DNA from: Betaproteobacteria bacterium
GTDB taxonomy: Bacteria; Pseudomonadota; Gammaproteobacteria; Burkholderiales; SG8-39
Assembly (NCBI GenBank): GCA_016195915.1
Contig: JACPYS010000017.1
Location: 1 to 64,000, forward strand
Length of the DNA: 64,000 bases
Direction of reading: 5' to 3'
Both the position numbers and the translations under genes were made by a program. Of this stretch, positions 23,856 to 33,338 are shown in pieces. Below the pieces are notes generated by a model that had not been told where the DNA came from, ran no database searches, and was given only the letters and a program-made list of their open reading frames with translations. Each line of letters begins with the position of its first letter. Within the stretch, counting starts at the first letter, position 1.

Positions 23856-24938
23856 TCAGACGCAGTGAGCCGGTTTGCCGCCCGCCAGCACGGTGCGGCA
23901 ATTCTGGAAAATCTGCTTCAGTTCATCGAGCACACCGAACCGGGAGCCGCCGGCGTAATGCGGGGTCATGATGACGTTGGGCAATTGATGGAGTTTGCCG
24001 CCGGTAAGCCGCGGCTCCTCCCAGTGAACGTCCAGGCCGGCACCGGCGATCAGGCCGGTGCTCAATGCCGTGTACAGATCGTCCTCGTTGACCAGCTTGC
24101 CGCGGCTGGTGTTGACGAAAAACGCGGTTCGCTTCATTGCCTTGAAGGCATTCAAGTCGATCATGCCGCGGTTGGCGGGCAAATTGGCGGCATTGACCGA
24201 AACGAAGTCCGATTGTGCCAGGAGGTCGTCGCGTTGCGTGAAGCTGACCCCGAACTCCGCCTCCTTCGCCGCCGGCAACCGTTGTCGATTGCAGTACATC
24301 ACCTTCATACCGAAGCCCCGGGCGATCCCGGCCATGATCGAACCGACCTCGCCCAGGCCGATGATGCCAAGGGTCATTCCATACAGGCCGGACAGGGGCG
24401 TGAAGCCGGTCCAGTTGTACGCGACCCCATCGGTGGGCTTGACCAGGCTTTGGTCCCACTGGCCGGCGCGCACCTGGGTGTCGGCTCGCACCAGCTGCTT
24501 GGCCAGGGCCAGCATCAACAGGATGCCGTGCTCGGCCGTGTAGATCAGGGTGCGCCTGGGAAGGCACGAAACATGAATGTCACGCTGTCTCGCAGCCGCC
24601 AGATCAATGCCGTCAGAGCGCTCGCCCATGCGCTGGATCAGTCGGAGATTCGGGGAGGCGGCCATACGCTCGGCATCGACGGCTCCGCGACGGAAAATGA
24701 TGATGGCGGGATTCGCGTCCCTGATTTCCTCGGGCGTTGCCGCCAGACCCAGTAGCGTCACGCCATCGGATGAGTGCAGCCCGCGGGCCGCCTCGTAGAC
24801 GGTTTGCGGGTCGACCGGTTCCGGTGCGAAAAACGCCCGCACCCAATCGTCGTTCACCTCGGGCGGCCGGGCGAGGGCGTAGCGACCAAGCCGGATGACA
24901 TGGTCATCATCGAGGAACACAATCTTGTGCTGGGACAT
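23856..24938 (-). CDS. D-isomer-specific 2-hydroxyacid dehydrogenase
   Basis: The protein has 360 residues. The NAD-binding motif is GLGEVGSIMAGIARGFGMKV, and the catalytic residues lie in NTSRGKLVNEDDL, LDVHWEEPRL and MTPHYAGGSR. It is longer at the N-terminus than the paralogue at 19216. The ATG at 24938 is preferred for its AAAGG at suitable spacing; a GTG at 24947 is possible. It is divergent from the SDR gene with a short shared promoter region of 80 bp. Confidence 0.87.
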   Translation of the reverse strand: MSQHKIVFLDDDHVIRLGRYALARPPEVNDDWVRAFFAPEPVDPQTVYEAARGLHSSDGVTLLGLAATPEEIRDANPAIIIFRRGAVDAERMAASPNLRLIQRMGERSDGIDLAAARQRDIHVSCLPRRTLIYTAEHGILLMLALAKQLVRADTQVRAGQWDQSLVKPTDGVAYNWTGFTPLSGLYGMTLGIIGLGEVGSIMAGIARGFGMKVMYCNRQRLPAAKEAEFGVSFTQRDDLLAQSDFVSVNAANLPANRGMIDLNAFKAMKRTAFFVNTSRGKLVNEDDLYTALSTGLIAGAGLDVHWEEPRLTGGKLHQLPNVIMTPHYAGGSRFGVLDELKQIFQNCRTVLAGGKPAHCV

Positions 24939-25018
24939 GAGCGGCACGCCTTTGGGTGGTATTGCGAATCGATAATACTATCGGGGAGCGCGCAGGTGCA
25001 TCACGAGGAACCAGTTTC

Positions 25019-25840
25019 GTGCGATTCAAAGACAGGGTGGCATTCATCTCGGGCGCCGGGGCATCGTCTCCGGGCTGGAGCAACGGCAAGGCGGTCTCGG
25101 TGCTGCTCGCGCGTGAGGGCGCGAAAATATTCGCCCTCGATCGCTCGCCCGAGCACCTTGCCGAGACGCTCGAAGCCATCAGCGCCGCAGGCGGCGAATG
25201 TGTTGCACATACCGCCGATGTCACCAGGGAGGCCGAAGTCAAGGCGGCGGTGGATCGCTGCACGGCCCGGTTCGGGCGCATTGACGTGCTGTTCAACAAC
25301 GTCGGCCTGCAGGCCATCGGCGGCCCGGAGGAGATCGAGGAAGAGGTGTGGGACCGGCTGATGAATGCCAACGTCAAGTCCATCTACCTCACCTGCAGGC
25401 ATGTGTTGCCGGTGATGGTGAAGCAACGGCGCGGCGTCGTCATCAACAACTCCTCCATGGCGGCGACCAGCTTCCTGTACCCCAGCATTGCCTACTCGAG
25501 TTCCAAGGGCGCGGTGGATGCCTTCACGCGCAATCTGGCGGTGCAGTATGCCGGCAAGGGCGTTCGCGTGGTGGCGGTGCGCCCCGGGCTGATGGCGACC
25601 CCACGCATCACCAGCCGCATGAAGGCGAAGTTCGGCGATGGCTATGAAGAGGCATTGAACCAGCGCAACAAGGTGGTTCCGATGGGCGCCATGGGCGACG
25701 CATGGGATGTCGCGAACGCGGTTGCGTTCCTGGCGAGCGACGATGCAAGATACATTACGGCGACCGAACTGGTGGTGGACGGCGGCCTCAGTGCCAGCGC
25801 CCTGGGCCATCCGTGGGACGACACTGAGAGAAATCTCTGA
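25019..25840 (+). CDS. SDR family oxidoreductase with unusual cofactor loop
   Basis: The protein has 273 residues. The glycine-rich loop reads SGAGASSPGWSNGKAVSVLL, with an insertion compared with the common TGxxxGIG motif. The NNVG motif, the Ser in NNSSMAA, and YSSSK follow as usual. A C-terminal VVDGGLSAS is typical of classical SDRs. The GTG at 25019 is chosen because GAGGAA lies about 9 bases upstream; an ATG at 24956 is in frame but lacks support. It precedes a Bug receptor in the same direction. Confidence 0.82.
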   Translation: MRFKDRVAFISGAGASSPGWSNGKAVSVLLAREGAKIFALDRSPEHLAETLEAISAAGGECVAHTADVTREAEVKAAVDRCTARFGRIDVLFNNVGLQAIGGPEEIEEEVWDRLMNANVKSIYLTCRHVLPVMVKQRRGVVINNSSMAATSFLYPSIAYSSSKGAVDAFTRNLAVQYAGKGVRVVAVRPGLMATPRITSRMKAKFGDGYEEALNQRNKVVPMGAMGDAWDVANAVAFLASDDARYITATELVVDGGLSASALGHPWDDTERNL

Positions 25841-25908
25841 TCGCGTATCCTCGGGCCTGCCTCCATCGTGAGACGTCCGGTTCATGCAACAGACCAGGAG
25901 GAATCAAG

Positions 25909-26868
25909 ATGTCGAACCAAACCAAGGCAGCCGTCGCTTCAATCTGTCTTTTGCTTTCTGGCTGGGCGCAAGCGCAATATCCCGACAAGCCGATCCGGAT
26001 CGTGGTGCCCTTCGTGGCGGGCGGTGTTTCCGACAACGTTGCGCGCCAGGTGGCGCTGAAGATCACCGAGCAGACCGGCAAGACCTTCGTGGTGGAAAAC
26101 CGCGGCGGCGCGGGCGGGCGCATCGGCTATGAGACGGGTGCCAAGGCTGCACCGGACGGCTACACCATCACCGCCACCGACGCCACCTACACCATGTTGC
26201 CGGGCATCTTCGGCAACAAACTGACGTGGGCACACAGCGACCTGACGCCGGTCCTGCTGATCGCGCAAATGCCGTTTGTCATCGTCACGAGGAGCGGCGG
26301 CAAGATCCGGACCTTGCTAGACCTGGTGGCGCAGGCGAAGGCGAATCCGCAAAAGCTCAACTACGGCAGTTCGGGCAACGGCGGTGTGAATCACCTGGTA
26401 ACCGAACTGTTCTCGCGCAGTGCCGGAGTTTCGATGCAGCAAATCCCGTACAAGGGCATGGGCGATGCCGTCGTGGGTCTGCTGGGCGAACAGGTTGACG
26501 TCCTGGTGACCGCCATGCCCACCGGTTTGCCCCACGTCATCAGCGGCAAGATGACGGCATTGGCCGTCTCGTCGGCAAAACGGGCGGCTGCTGCGCCCAA
26601 CATTCCCACAGCCTCGGAGCAGGGCGTTCCTTTTGTCTCGAACAACTGGGTGGGATTCACCGTGCCCAAAGGCTCGCCCCGCGAGGCTTACGACTGGTTG
26701 TCGAAGAGTGTTCTTGCGGCCATGGCCACTCCTGAGCTGCAGCAACGCATCCACGCCATGGGTGCCGAACCCAAGCTTCTGGTCGGAGACGACTACGGCA
26801 GGATGATGCGGAGCGAGACGGCGCGCTGGACCGACGTGGTCAAGGCCGCTGGAATCAAAGTTGAATAG
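25909..26868 (+). CDS. Bug/TctC-family periplasmic receptor
   Basis: The protein has 319 residues. The signal peptide (ASICLLLSGWAQAQ) is followed by YPDKPIRIVVPFVAGGVSDN and FVVENRGGAGGRIGYETG, then AAPDGYTIT. The receptor loop IPYKGMGDAVVGLLGEQV is present. The start has a strong AGGAGGAA site. It lies between the SDR and MmgE/PrpD genes, whose operon it presumably serves by binding the acid imported. Confidence 0.88.
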   Translation: MSNQTKAAVASICLLLSGWAQAQYPDKPIRIVVPFVAGGVSDNVARQVALKITEQTGKTFVVENRGGAGGRIGYETGAKAAPDGYTITATDATYTMLPGIFGNKLTWAHSDLTPVLLIAQMPFVIVTRSGGKIRTLLDLVAQAKANPQKLNYGSSGNGGVNHLVTELFSRSAGVSMQQIPYKGMGDAVVGLLGEQVDVLVTAMPTGLPHVISGKMTALAVSSAKRAAAAPNIPTASEQGVPFVSNNWVGFTVPKGSPREAYDWLSKSVLAAMATPELQQRIHAMGAEPKLLVGDDYGRMMRSETARWTDVVKAAGIKVE

Positions 26869-26914
26869 ACGCACCGCGCGCGTTTCCGGACCCCAACGAC
26901 AGGGATGGACCTGC

Positions 26915-28282
26915 ATGAGCATCGCTTCGGACCTCGCGCGCTTTGTGACGTCAACCGCGGCAGGAGACCTGCCTCCCCTCACGTTTGAACGTGCCAAGAT
27001 GAGCCTTGCCAGCACTATTGCAAGCGCGGCCATGGGATTCAATATCCCATCCACCCGGGCCATCCGCTCGATCGAGAAGGAAAACGCCGGTGCTGCGCAA
27101 GCGACCATCTGGTTTGACGGCGGCAAACTACCGGTTGCGAGCGCGGCCCGATTGAACGCGGTTGCCAGCGACGCGGCTGCATCGGATGACAGCGACATGC
27201 GCAGCATCGCCCACATCGGGACAATCGTATCCACTGCGTCGATCGCGATGGCGGAAAAACTGGGACGCACCGGCGAGGACGTGCTCTGCGCCATGGTATT
27301 GGGGTACGAGGTCGCCGGGCGAATCGACGAGGCACTGACGCCCGGGCGCATGCAGCGCGGTTTTCACGGTTCCGTGTCGACCGTTTTCGGCGCCGCAGTT
27401 GCCACCGGCAAGCTGCTGGAGCTTTCAGCGACCCAAATGACACACGCAATCGCGCTGGCCGCGACTTCCATCGGCGGACTTGCGATCGCTGCCGACACGA
27501 GCTGCGCGCGCGAATACCACGCGGGACTGTCTGCAATGCTCGGCACTCATGCGGCGCTGGCTGCTTCCCGCGGTTATACGTCGGAGGAAAACGCGCTGGA
27601 GGCGCCACGCGGCTTTTTTCAGGCGCTCGGCGGGCAGGCGATCGAAGAGGTGAGCGCAGGATTGGGCGATTCCTGGGACATCGTGACCGACATGGCGATC
27701 AAGTTGATGCCTGGCGGGCACCCGTTCCATGCCATTGCCGAAGCGGCGCTGAACGCGGCGATTGCCGGAAATGTCGAACCAGGCGAGGTGGAAAAAATCA
27801 CCATCTCGGCAGCGCAACTGCGGGATTGGGGCGCCAAATCGCATCCTGGCAATCTGATCGACGCGGCGCATAGCGTGGTCTATTTCGTGGCGGCCGCGGT
27901 GGCCGACCGCCGGTTTGACTGGGAGCACATGACGGAGGCGAAGATGAGCGACCCGGTCATCACGGCGCTGCAGGACAAGGTCGTCTTCGATCCGAACCCG
28001 GCGCCGCTGCCGGACCGCTTTACGCACCACCACGGCGGCACGGTGACGATCCGAACCCGTTCAGGCGCAAGTTTCACGCACACGTGCAAGGCGCCGCGCG
28101 GCTCGGGGTCGCGCGGGATCGAATGGGAAGATGTGGATGGCAAATACCGTCGCCTGGTGATCTTGTCGGCCCTCGAGGGTTCCAAGGTCGCCGCCAGCCT
28201 GGAAATGATTCACGGATTCGAACAACTCGGGGCGGTCGCCGAATTTACGCATCTCCTGCAATTCGACAGGACCGGCGCATAG
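26915..28282 (+). CDS. MmgE/PrpD family protein
   Basis: The protein has 455 residues. MmgE/PrpD proteins include 2-methylcitrate dehydratase and other carboxylic acid dehydratases or isomerases. Supporting motifs are RLNAVASDAAASDDSDM, then LCAMVLGYEVAGRIDEAL, FGAAVATGKLLELS and LMPGGHPFHAIAEAAL. The ATG at 26915 is preferred over an in-frame TTG that overlaps the receptor stop. It follows a Bug receptor and precedes an acyl-CoA ligase, suggesting activation and dehydration of an imported polycarboxylic acid. Confidence 0.85.
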   Translation: MSIASDLARFVTSTAAGDLPPLTFERAKMSLASTIASAAMGFNIPSTRAIRSIEKENAGAAQATIWFDGGKLPVASAARLNAVASDAAASDDSDMRSIAHIGTIVSTASIAMAEKLGRTGEDVLCAMVLGYEVAGRIDEALTPGRMQRGFHGSVSTVFGAAVATGKLLELSATQMTHAIALAATSIGGLAIAADTSCAREYHAGLSAMLGTHAALAASRGYTSEENALEAPRGFFQALGGQAIEEVSAGLGDSWDIVTDMAIKLMPGGHPFHAIAEAALNAAIAGNVEPGEVEKITISAAQLRDWGAKSHPGNLIDAAHSVVYFVAAAVADRRFDWEHMTEAKMSDPVITALQDKVVFDPNPAPLPDRFTHHHGGTVTIRTRSGASFTHTCKAPRGSGSRGIEWEDVDGKYRRLVILSALEGSKVAASLEMIHGFEQLGAVAEFTHLLQFDRTGA

Positions 28283-28353
28283 GCCATGGCCTGCGCGATC
28301 GCAAAGCTCGGCGTGCGGACCGAGCGCTGACGGAGCCGGCGGCAGTGGCGACA

Positions 28354-29946
28354 ATGCCGGCCAGCCGCACGATTGCGGATCTGATCGACGAGCTTGCGCA
28401 GCGAATTCCCGAGCGCGAGGCGCTGGTCGGAGCCGGCCAGCGCTACACCTACGCTCAGCTCCGCGCCGAAGTGCGCCGCGTCGCCGGCGCGCTGCACGCG
28501 CTCGGCTTGCGCCGCGGCGACAAGGTCGCGATCCTGATGGGGAACCGGCCCGAGTGGCTGATCGCCGATTTCGCGATCACGCTGCTCGGCGGCGTGATGG
28601 TCGGGGTCAATACCTGGGCGAGCGCGCGCGAGCTCGAGTACATCCTTGCGCACTCCGATGCAAAGATGCTGATCACCGTCGATCGCTTCCTCAAGTACGA
28701 CTACCGCGCGCTGCTCGACTCTCTCGAGCCGCATCGCGAGCGCCTGCCGCGCCTCGAGCGCATCGTGTGCATGGCCGACGATGCGACGGCGGGCTGGCTG
28801 CGGTACGCGGACCTCGGGTCATTCGCGGCGCGTGCCACCGAGGCGGCGATCGAGGCCGCGCAGCGCGCCGTCACGCCGGATGACGTGGCTTACCTCCTCT
28901 ACACTTCGGGCTCGACGGCGCTGCCCAAGGGCGTCGAGTTCCAGCACTACGCGCTCATCGAGAACATGTGGCAGATCGGCGAGCGCCAGCGTGTCACCGA
29001 ACACGATCGGCTGTGGCTCGCCGTGTCGCTCTTCTGGTCGTTCGGCTGCTTGAATGCGCTGTTCAACATCCTCACCCACGGCGGCTGCGTGGTGCTGCAG
29101 GAGCATTTCGACGCCGGCGAGGCGCTCGCGCTGATCGAGCGCGAGCGCTGCACGATCTTCTACGGCACGCCCAACATGGCCCAGGCGCTCCACGAGCATC
29201 CCGAGCGGCCGGGGCGCGATCTATCGAGCCTGCGTGGCGGCGCGACCATCGGCACGCCGGAGCAGATCATGCGCGTGGTCGAGCTCGGCGCGCGCGAGGT
29301 CTGCAACATCTACGGCCTCACCGAGACGTACGGGAACTGCAATGTCACCGACGCGGCCGATCCGCTGGAGAGGCGGCTCGCGAGCGTCGGGCGGCCGCTC
29401 GCGGGCGTCGATCAGCGGATCGTCGACCCGCAGACCGGCAAGGTGCTCCCGCCCGGGGAGCTCGGCGAGATCCGGGTGAAGGGATACGTGACCCGCGGCT
29501 ATTACAAGGACCCGGCGCGCAGCGCGGAATCATTCGACGAGCACGGCTACTTCAGGACCGGTGACCTCGGCTACGCCGATTCCGAAGGCTCGCTGTACTT
29601 CCGCGGGCGGCTCAAGGAGATGGTCAAAACCGGCGGCATCAACGTCGCGCCGGTCGAAGTCGAGGAGATCCTGATGACCCATCCGGGCGTTCAAGCCGCG
29701 TTCGTCACCGGGGTGCCGGATGCGCAGCGCGACGAATTGCTCGCGGCGATCGTGGTGCCGAAACCGGGTGCGACGCTCTCATCGGTGCTACTCCGCGAAT
29801 TCTGCCGCGAGTCGCTCGCCGCCTACAAGGTGCCGCGCCTGTTCCGGTTCGTCGCCGAAACCGAGCTGCCGCTCACGACGACGGGCAAGCTGCAGAAGAA
29901 CCGGCTCGCGAGCATGTTCTTTTCCGATCGCCCGGGGCACGACTGA
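28354..29946 (+). CDS. AMP-dependent acyl-CoA synthetase/ligase
   Basis: The protein has 530 residues and is an ANL-superfamily adenylating enzyme that forms acyl-AMP and then acyl-CoA. The P-loop YTSGSTALPKGVE, the A5 motif IYGLTETYGN, the hinge YFRTGDLGY, the A8 segment RLKEMVKTGGINVAPVEVEE and the catalytic lysine in TTTGKLQKN are all present. The start is ATG 28354; a GTG nine bases upstream is an alternative. The substrate cannot be predicted. It is the last gene in this operon. Confidence 0.87.
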   Translation: MPASRTIADLIDELAQRIPEREALVGAGQRYTYAQLRAEVRRVAGALHALGLRRGDKVAILMGNRPEWLIADFAITLLGGVMVGVNTWASARELEYILAHSDAKMLITVDRFLKYDYRALLDSLEPHRERLPRLERIVCMADDATAGWLRYADLGSFAARATEAAIEAAQRAVTPDDVAYLLYTSGSTALPKGVEFQHYALIENMWQIGERQRVTEHDRLWLAVSLFWSFGCLNALFNILTHGGCVVLQEHFDAGEALALIERERCTIFYGTPNMAQALHEHPERPGRDLSSLRGGATIGTPEQIMRVVELGAREVCNIYGLTETYGNCNVTDAADPLERRLASVGRPLAGVDQRIVDPQTGKVLPPGELGEIRVKGYVTRGYYKDPARSAESFDEHGYFRTGDLGYADSEGSLYFRGRLKEMVKTGGINVAPVEVEEILMTHPGVQAAFVTGVPDAQRDELLAAIVVPKPGATLSSVLLREFCRESLAAYKVPRLFRFVAETELPLTTTGKLQKNRLASMFFSDRPGHD

Positions 29947-30233
29947 GCCGACAGCGTTCGTCGCGCCACGGGCCAGGGACAAACGATAACGCGGCGCTGC
30001 TCGATGACGTGCGCGAAACCGCGCACTCGACCTGGCCTTACGAGAACCACGACTCGTACACCACGTAACGGGACACGATCGACGAATCCCGAAATTTCCC
30101 GTTGAGCCGGTAACTAGCCCCCGCAAGATTTCATTCTTCCCAAAGTCGGCTTGCGGTGATCCTAAGCAACCGCCGCTTCCGGCCACTATGCGGATATCTA
30201 CATAGCGGTCAGAACGGGACGCCCGTCGCTCCC
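29947..30233. other. 287-bp intergenic region between convergent genes
   Basis: The region lies between the stops of the acyl-CoA ligase and a receptor gene. I see no open frame with a ribosome site, no RNA gene and no clear terminator hairpin with a T run. Nothing else can be supported here. Confidence 0.6.
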
Positions 30234-31232
30234 TTACTGAATCACCTCGTCCGCCCTGATCAGCACCGACTGCGGGATCTTGAGGCCGAGCGCCTTGGCG
30301 GTCTTCAGATTGATCGTAAACTTGAATTGCCTCGGCTCCTCGATCGCCATCTCGGCAGGCTTCTCGCCCTTCAGGATGCGCACAACATAGTGCGCCGCGC
30401 GGCGATAGATGTCGGCGAAGTCTGGGCCGTAAGTCATCAGCCCGCCAACCTCGGCGAAATCAGTCGTCTCGTGCATCGTCGGCATGCGGTGTTTTAGCGC
30501 GAGGCGCGCGATTTCCGGTGCCAGGTCCGCGACCGTCGTGAACAGCGGCATGACAACGCCTTGCGCCTTGGCCTCGACCATCTTGCGGAACGCGGGTTCA
30601 AGGTCTCCGGCGTTGACGGCGAGGTTGGGGACCGAGATCTCCACCAGCGTCACCCCGAGCTGCTTAGCCGCTGACCTGAACTCCTTCAGTTCCTGCTGGC
30701 AACTGTCGTACAGCGTCTTGTCGTAGAGCACTGCAATGCGTGTCGCGCCGGGGATCGCCTCGCGCAGCAGTTCCAGGCGCTTGCCGGTCAGTTCGGCGCT
30801 CGCCGTGGTCACGCCGGTGATGTGCTTGCCGGGACGCGCGAGCGAGCGGGCGTAATCGACCGCAACCGGATCGGTGACGGTGGCGATCACCGTGGGAATG
30901 CTGCGACTCGCATACCATGCGGCATCAGCCGCCGCCTTTGAGGGCGTGAACAGCACGTCCACCTTTAGCGCGGCCAGCTCTCGCGCCTGCTCGGCGAGGC
31001 GCCGCAGGTCGCCAGAGGCCACGCGGCGCTCGATGACCAGGTTATTGCCTTCGACGTAGCCAGCCGCGCGCAGGCCCTCGACGAACGCTTTGGAGGTGAT
31101 TTCACTGTAACGACCCTTTCCGGTCCATTCCAGCCAGCCGATGCGCCAGACCTTACCCTGCTGCTGGGCGACGGAGGCGAACGGCGCAACACCAAGCGCG
31201 AGCAGTGCGAGTACCGTGTCACGCCTGTTCAC
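30234..31232 (-). CDS. ABC_sub_bind-family substrate-binding protein
   Basis: The protein has 332 residues. The signal sequence MNRRDTVLALLALGVAPFAS ends before QQQGKVWRIGWLE. The body has GYVEGNNLVIERR, PTVIATVTDPVAVDYARSLA, RPGKHITGVTT and a conserved C-terminal LKTAKALGLKIPQSVLIRAD. The family resembles the TrpX-type periplasmic binding proteins, but no ATPase or permease is encoded here. The start is GTG with a GGGGGAA site. It is close to the genes at 35852 and 59196. Confidence 0.85.
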   Translation of the reverse strand: MNRRDTVLALLALGVAPFASVAQQQGKVWRIGWLEWTGKGRYSEITSKAFVEGLRAAGYVEGNNLVIERRVASGDLRRLAEQARELAALKVDVLFTPSKAAADAAWYASRSIPTVIATVTDPVAVDYARSLARPGKHITGVTTASAELTGKRLELLREAIPGATRIAVLYDKTLYDSCQQELKEFRSAAKQLGVTLVEISVPNLAVNAGDLEPAFRKMVEAKAQGVVMPLFTTVADLAPEIARLALKHRMPTMHETTDFAEVGGLMTYGPDFADIYRRAAHYVVRILKGEKPAEMAIEEPRQFKFTINLKTAKALGLKIPQSVLIRADEVIQ

Positions 31233-31276
31233 TCAATTCCCCCTGGGCCGTCTGGAAACGGTTACTCGCAATTCTG

Positions 31277-32170
31277 TCATTCGATCAGTTCGTCTGCGCG
31301 GATCAGCAGCGATTGTGGAATGGAAAGGCCGAGGGCTTTCGCCGTCTTAAGGTTGATGATTAACTCGAACTTGGTCCCTTGCTCGATAGGCAAATCGCCG
31401 GGTTTGGCCCCTTTGAGAATCCTGTCGACGTAGGTGGCGGCGCGCCGATGATTATTAAACGCGCTGATGCCATAGGACAAAAGGAACCCCGCCTCGGCGC
31501 TTTCCCTGAAAAGGGCGATCCCGGGGAGTCGACGCTTGGCCATCAGCTCCGCCAGCCTTACGCGATTCGAGCCCGTAACGGGATCCGGAAGTACCAAGAG
31601 ACCATCAATTCGCTCGACAGCCATGGTTGTAAAGCCCCTCTCGAAATCGTCCGGGCCGCTGAACTCGACTCCCAGTGCCTTTATTCCCAACTTGCGCGCT
31701 GCCGACTGAGCCTCTTTCCAGAATGCATGGTGCGTCGGATTGGCCGGACTCCAAAGTACGGCAACGTATGAAAGCCGCGGAACCATTTCGCGGAGAAGCT
31801 CCAACCACTTCCCGGTCATCTCCACCGCGAGATTCGAGACCCCAGCAATATTCCCGCCGGGCCGAGCGAGGCTCACAGCGAACTTCGCACCGACTGGATC
31901 TCCCACGGCACCCATCACGACGGGAATTGACGTCGTCGCTTGTTTTGCGGCCCCGATTGCTGGCTCCCCTGCGGTCACGATGACGTTGACGTTTGCGCGA
32001 ACAAGTTCGGCGGCCAAGTCAACCAGTCGGTCGTTTCTGCCCTCTCCCCATCGGAAATCGAGAACATAATTCCGACCTTCCACATAGCCAAGATCCCGCA
32101 GTCCCTGTCGAAGTCCCTCCACGTTATGCTTGGAATTCGATGGCAATCCCCCTCCAAGGAATCCAATCAA
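31277..32170 (-). pseudogene. ABC_sub_bind receptor lacking its signal peptide
   Basis: The frame encodes a full receptor body: IGFLGGGLPSNSKHNVEGLR, GYVEGRNYVLDFRW, IPVVMGAVGDPVGAKFAVSL and the C-terminal LKTAKALGLSIPQSLLIRAD. The normal signal peptide is missing. The only start is TTG at 32170, and the frame hits a TAG eight codons upstream (reading TAYRLALIGF). Without secretion it cannot act as a periplasmic receptor, so I read it as 5'-truncated. It lies directly upstream of the intact paralogue at 30234 on the same strand. Confidence 0.65.
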
Positions 32171-32281
32171 CGCGAGTCGATACGCAGTCTACGCTTGATG
32201 GCCGGGACGTTGTGAGAGTGCCGCTGTTGTGACCGTCAGTCGCCCGCGGTCGGAGTAACGTCCCTGCGACGCACCGGCCGG

Positions 32282-33250
32282 CTACTCTATCTTCGCCCCC
32301 GAGTCGCGCACCACCCGGCCCCACTTCTCGCGGTCGCCCCGGATCTGCCCGGCCATCTGCTCCGGCGTGCTGCCCATGACCTCGCCGCCCTGTTTGGTGA
32401 TGATGTCCTTCACCTCCACCGAGTCGAGCGCCTTGACGATGTCGGCATTGAGCCTGGCGATCACGTCTTTCGGCGTGCCGGCGGGCGCCATGATGCCAAA
32501 CCAGCTATCTGCCGCGAAGCCGCTGAGCCCCGCCTCCGACATCGTCGGCAGTTCGGGTAGCACGGGCGAGCGGCGCGATGAGGCGACCGCGATGCCTTTC
32601 AACTTTCCGGCGCGGACCTGCGGCAGCGAGGACGGGATGCTGTCGAAGAGCAGCGTCACCTGGCCTGACAGCAGATCGATCATCGCCGGGGCGCTGCCCT
32701 TGTAGGGGATGTGGTTGGCGCTGAACCCGCCCATCGATTTCATCAGCTCGAACTCCAGGTGCGAAAGCGTGCCGTTGCCCTGGGAGGCGAAGTTCACCTT
32801 GCCGCCCTGCGCCCTCAGGTACGCGATGACCTCGGCGAGGTTTTTCGCCGGGACGGAAAGGTTGGCGACCAGGATGTGCGGGACGTTCGCCACCAGGCTC
32901 ACCGGCGCGAGGTCCTTTTCCAGGTCGTAACCGAGCTTCGCATACAGGCTCATGCCGACCGCGTGGGTCGTGACCGCGCCCATCAGCAGCGTATACCCGT
33001 CGGGTGCGCTTTTCGCAACGGCTTCCGCGGCGATGTTGCCCCCGGCGCCCGGGCGGTTATCGGCCACCACGGACTGCCCCCACGATTCCGAGAGCTTCTT
33101 GCCGAGCGCCCTCGTCAGCAGGTCGGCCGCTCCCGCAGGCGGGAACGGCACCACGATGTGCACCGGCTTCGAAGCGAAGGGCTGCGCCAGCGCAGCGCCC
33201 GCCAGGACCGCCAGCACAACGGCAACGAAACTGCGAAACAGGGCATCCAT
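32282..33250 (-). CDS. Bug/TctC-family periplasmic receptor
   Basis: The protein has 322 residues. The signal peptide SFVAVVLAVLAGAALA is followed by QPFASKPVHIVVPFPPAGAA, VVADNRPGAGGNIAAEAV, SAPDGYTLLMG and IPYKGSAPAMIDLLSGQV. The ATG at 33250 is used because GGAGAG lies about 8 bases upstream; a longer frame to 33286 lacks support. It is divergent from the amidohydrolase, which probably acts on the compound it binds. Confidence 0.88.
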   Translation of the reverse strand: MDALFRSFVAVVLAVLAGAALAQPFASKPVHIVVPFPPAGAADLLTRALGKKLSESWGQSVVADNRPGAGGNIAAEAVAKSAPDGYTLLMGAVTTHAVGMSLYAKLGYDLEKDLAPVSLVANVPHILVANLSVPAKNLAEVIAYLRAQGGKVNFASQGNGTLSHLEFELMKSMGGFSANHIPYKGSAPAMIDLLSGQVTLLFDSIPSSLPQVRAGKLKGIAVASSRRSPVLPELPTMSEAGLSGFAADSWFGIMAPAGTPKDVIARLNADIVKALDSVEVKDIITKQGGEVMGSTPEQMAGQIRGDREKWGRVVRDSGAKIE

Positions 33251-33257
33251 GGTGGGG

Positions 33258-33331
33258 CTCTCCGTGAAGAATCCGATATTGATCAAGCGTAGCGCAGACG
33301 GGATATCCTGTCAGGGTCTATTCACGGAGAG
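33258..33331. promoter_or_regulatory. Divergent promoter region with mirrored 11-bp arms
   Basis: CTCTCCGTGAA at 33258-33268 and TTCACGGAGAG at 33321-33331 form a perfect inverted repeat around the intergenic region between the Bug receptor and amidohydrolase genes. Each arm carries the GGAGAG ribosome site of one gene. It could be an operator or the result of a shared leader. No strong -10/-35 pair is obvious. Confidence 0.45.
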
Positions 33332-33338
33332 AAATTCA

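Noticed and set aside
28285-28329. 14-codon ORF between MmgE/PrpD and acyl-CoA ligase
   Set aside because: It has no ribosome site and no conserved feature. Chance in GC-rich DNA is sufficient.
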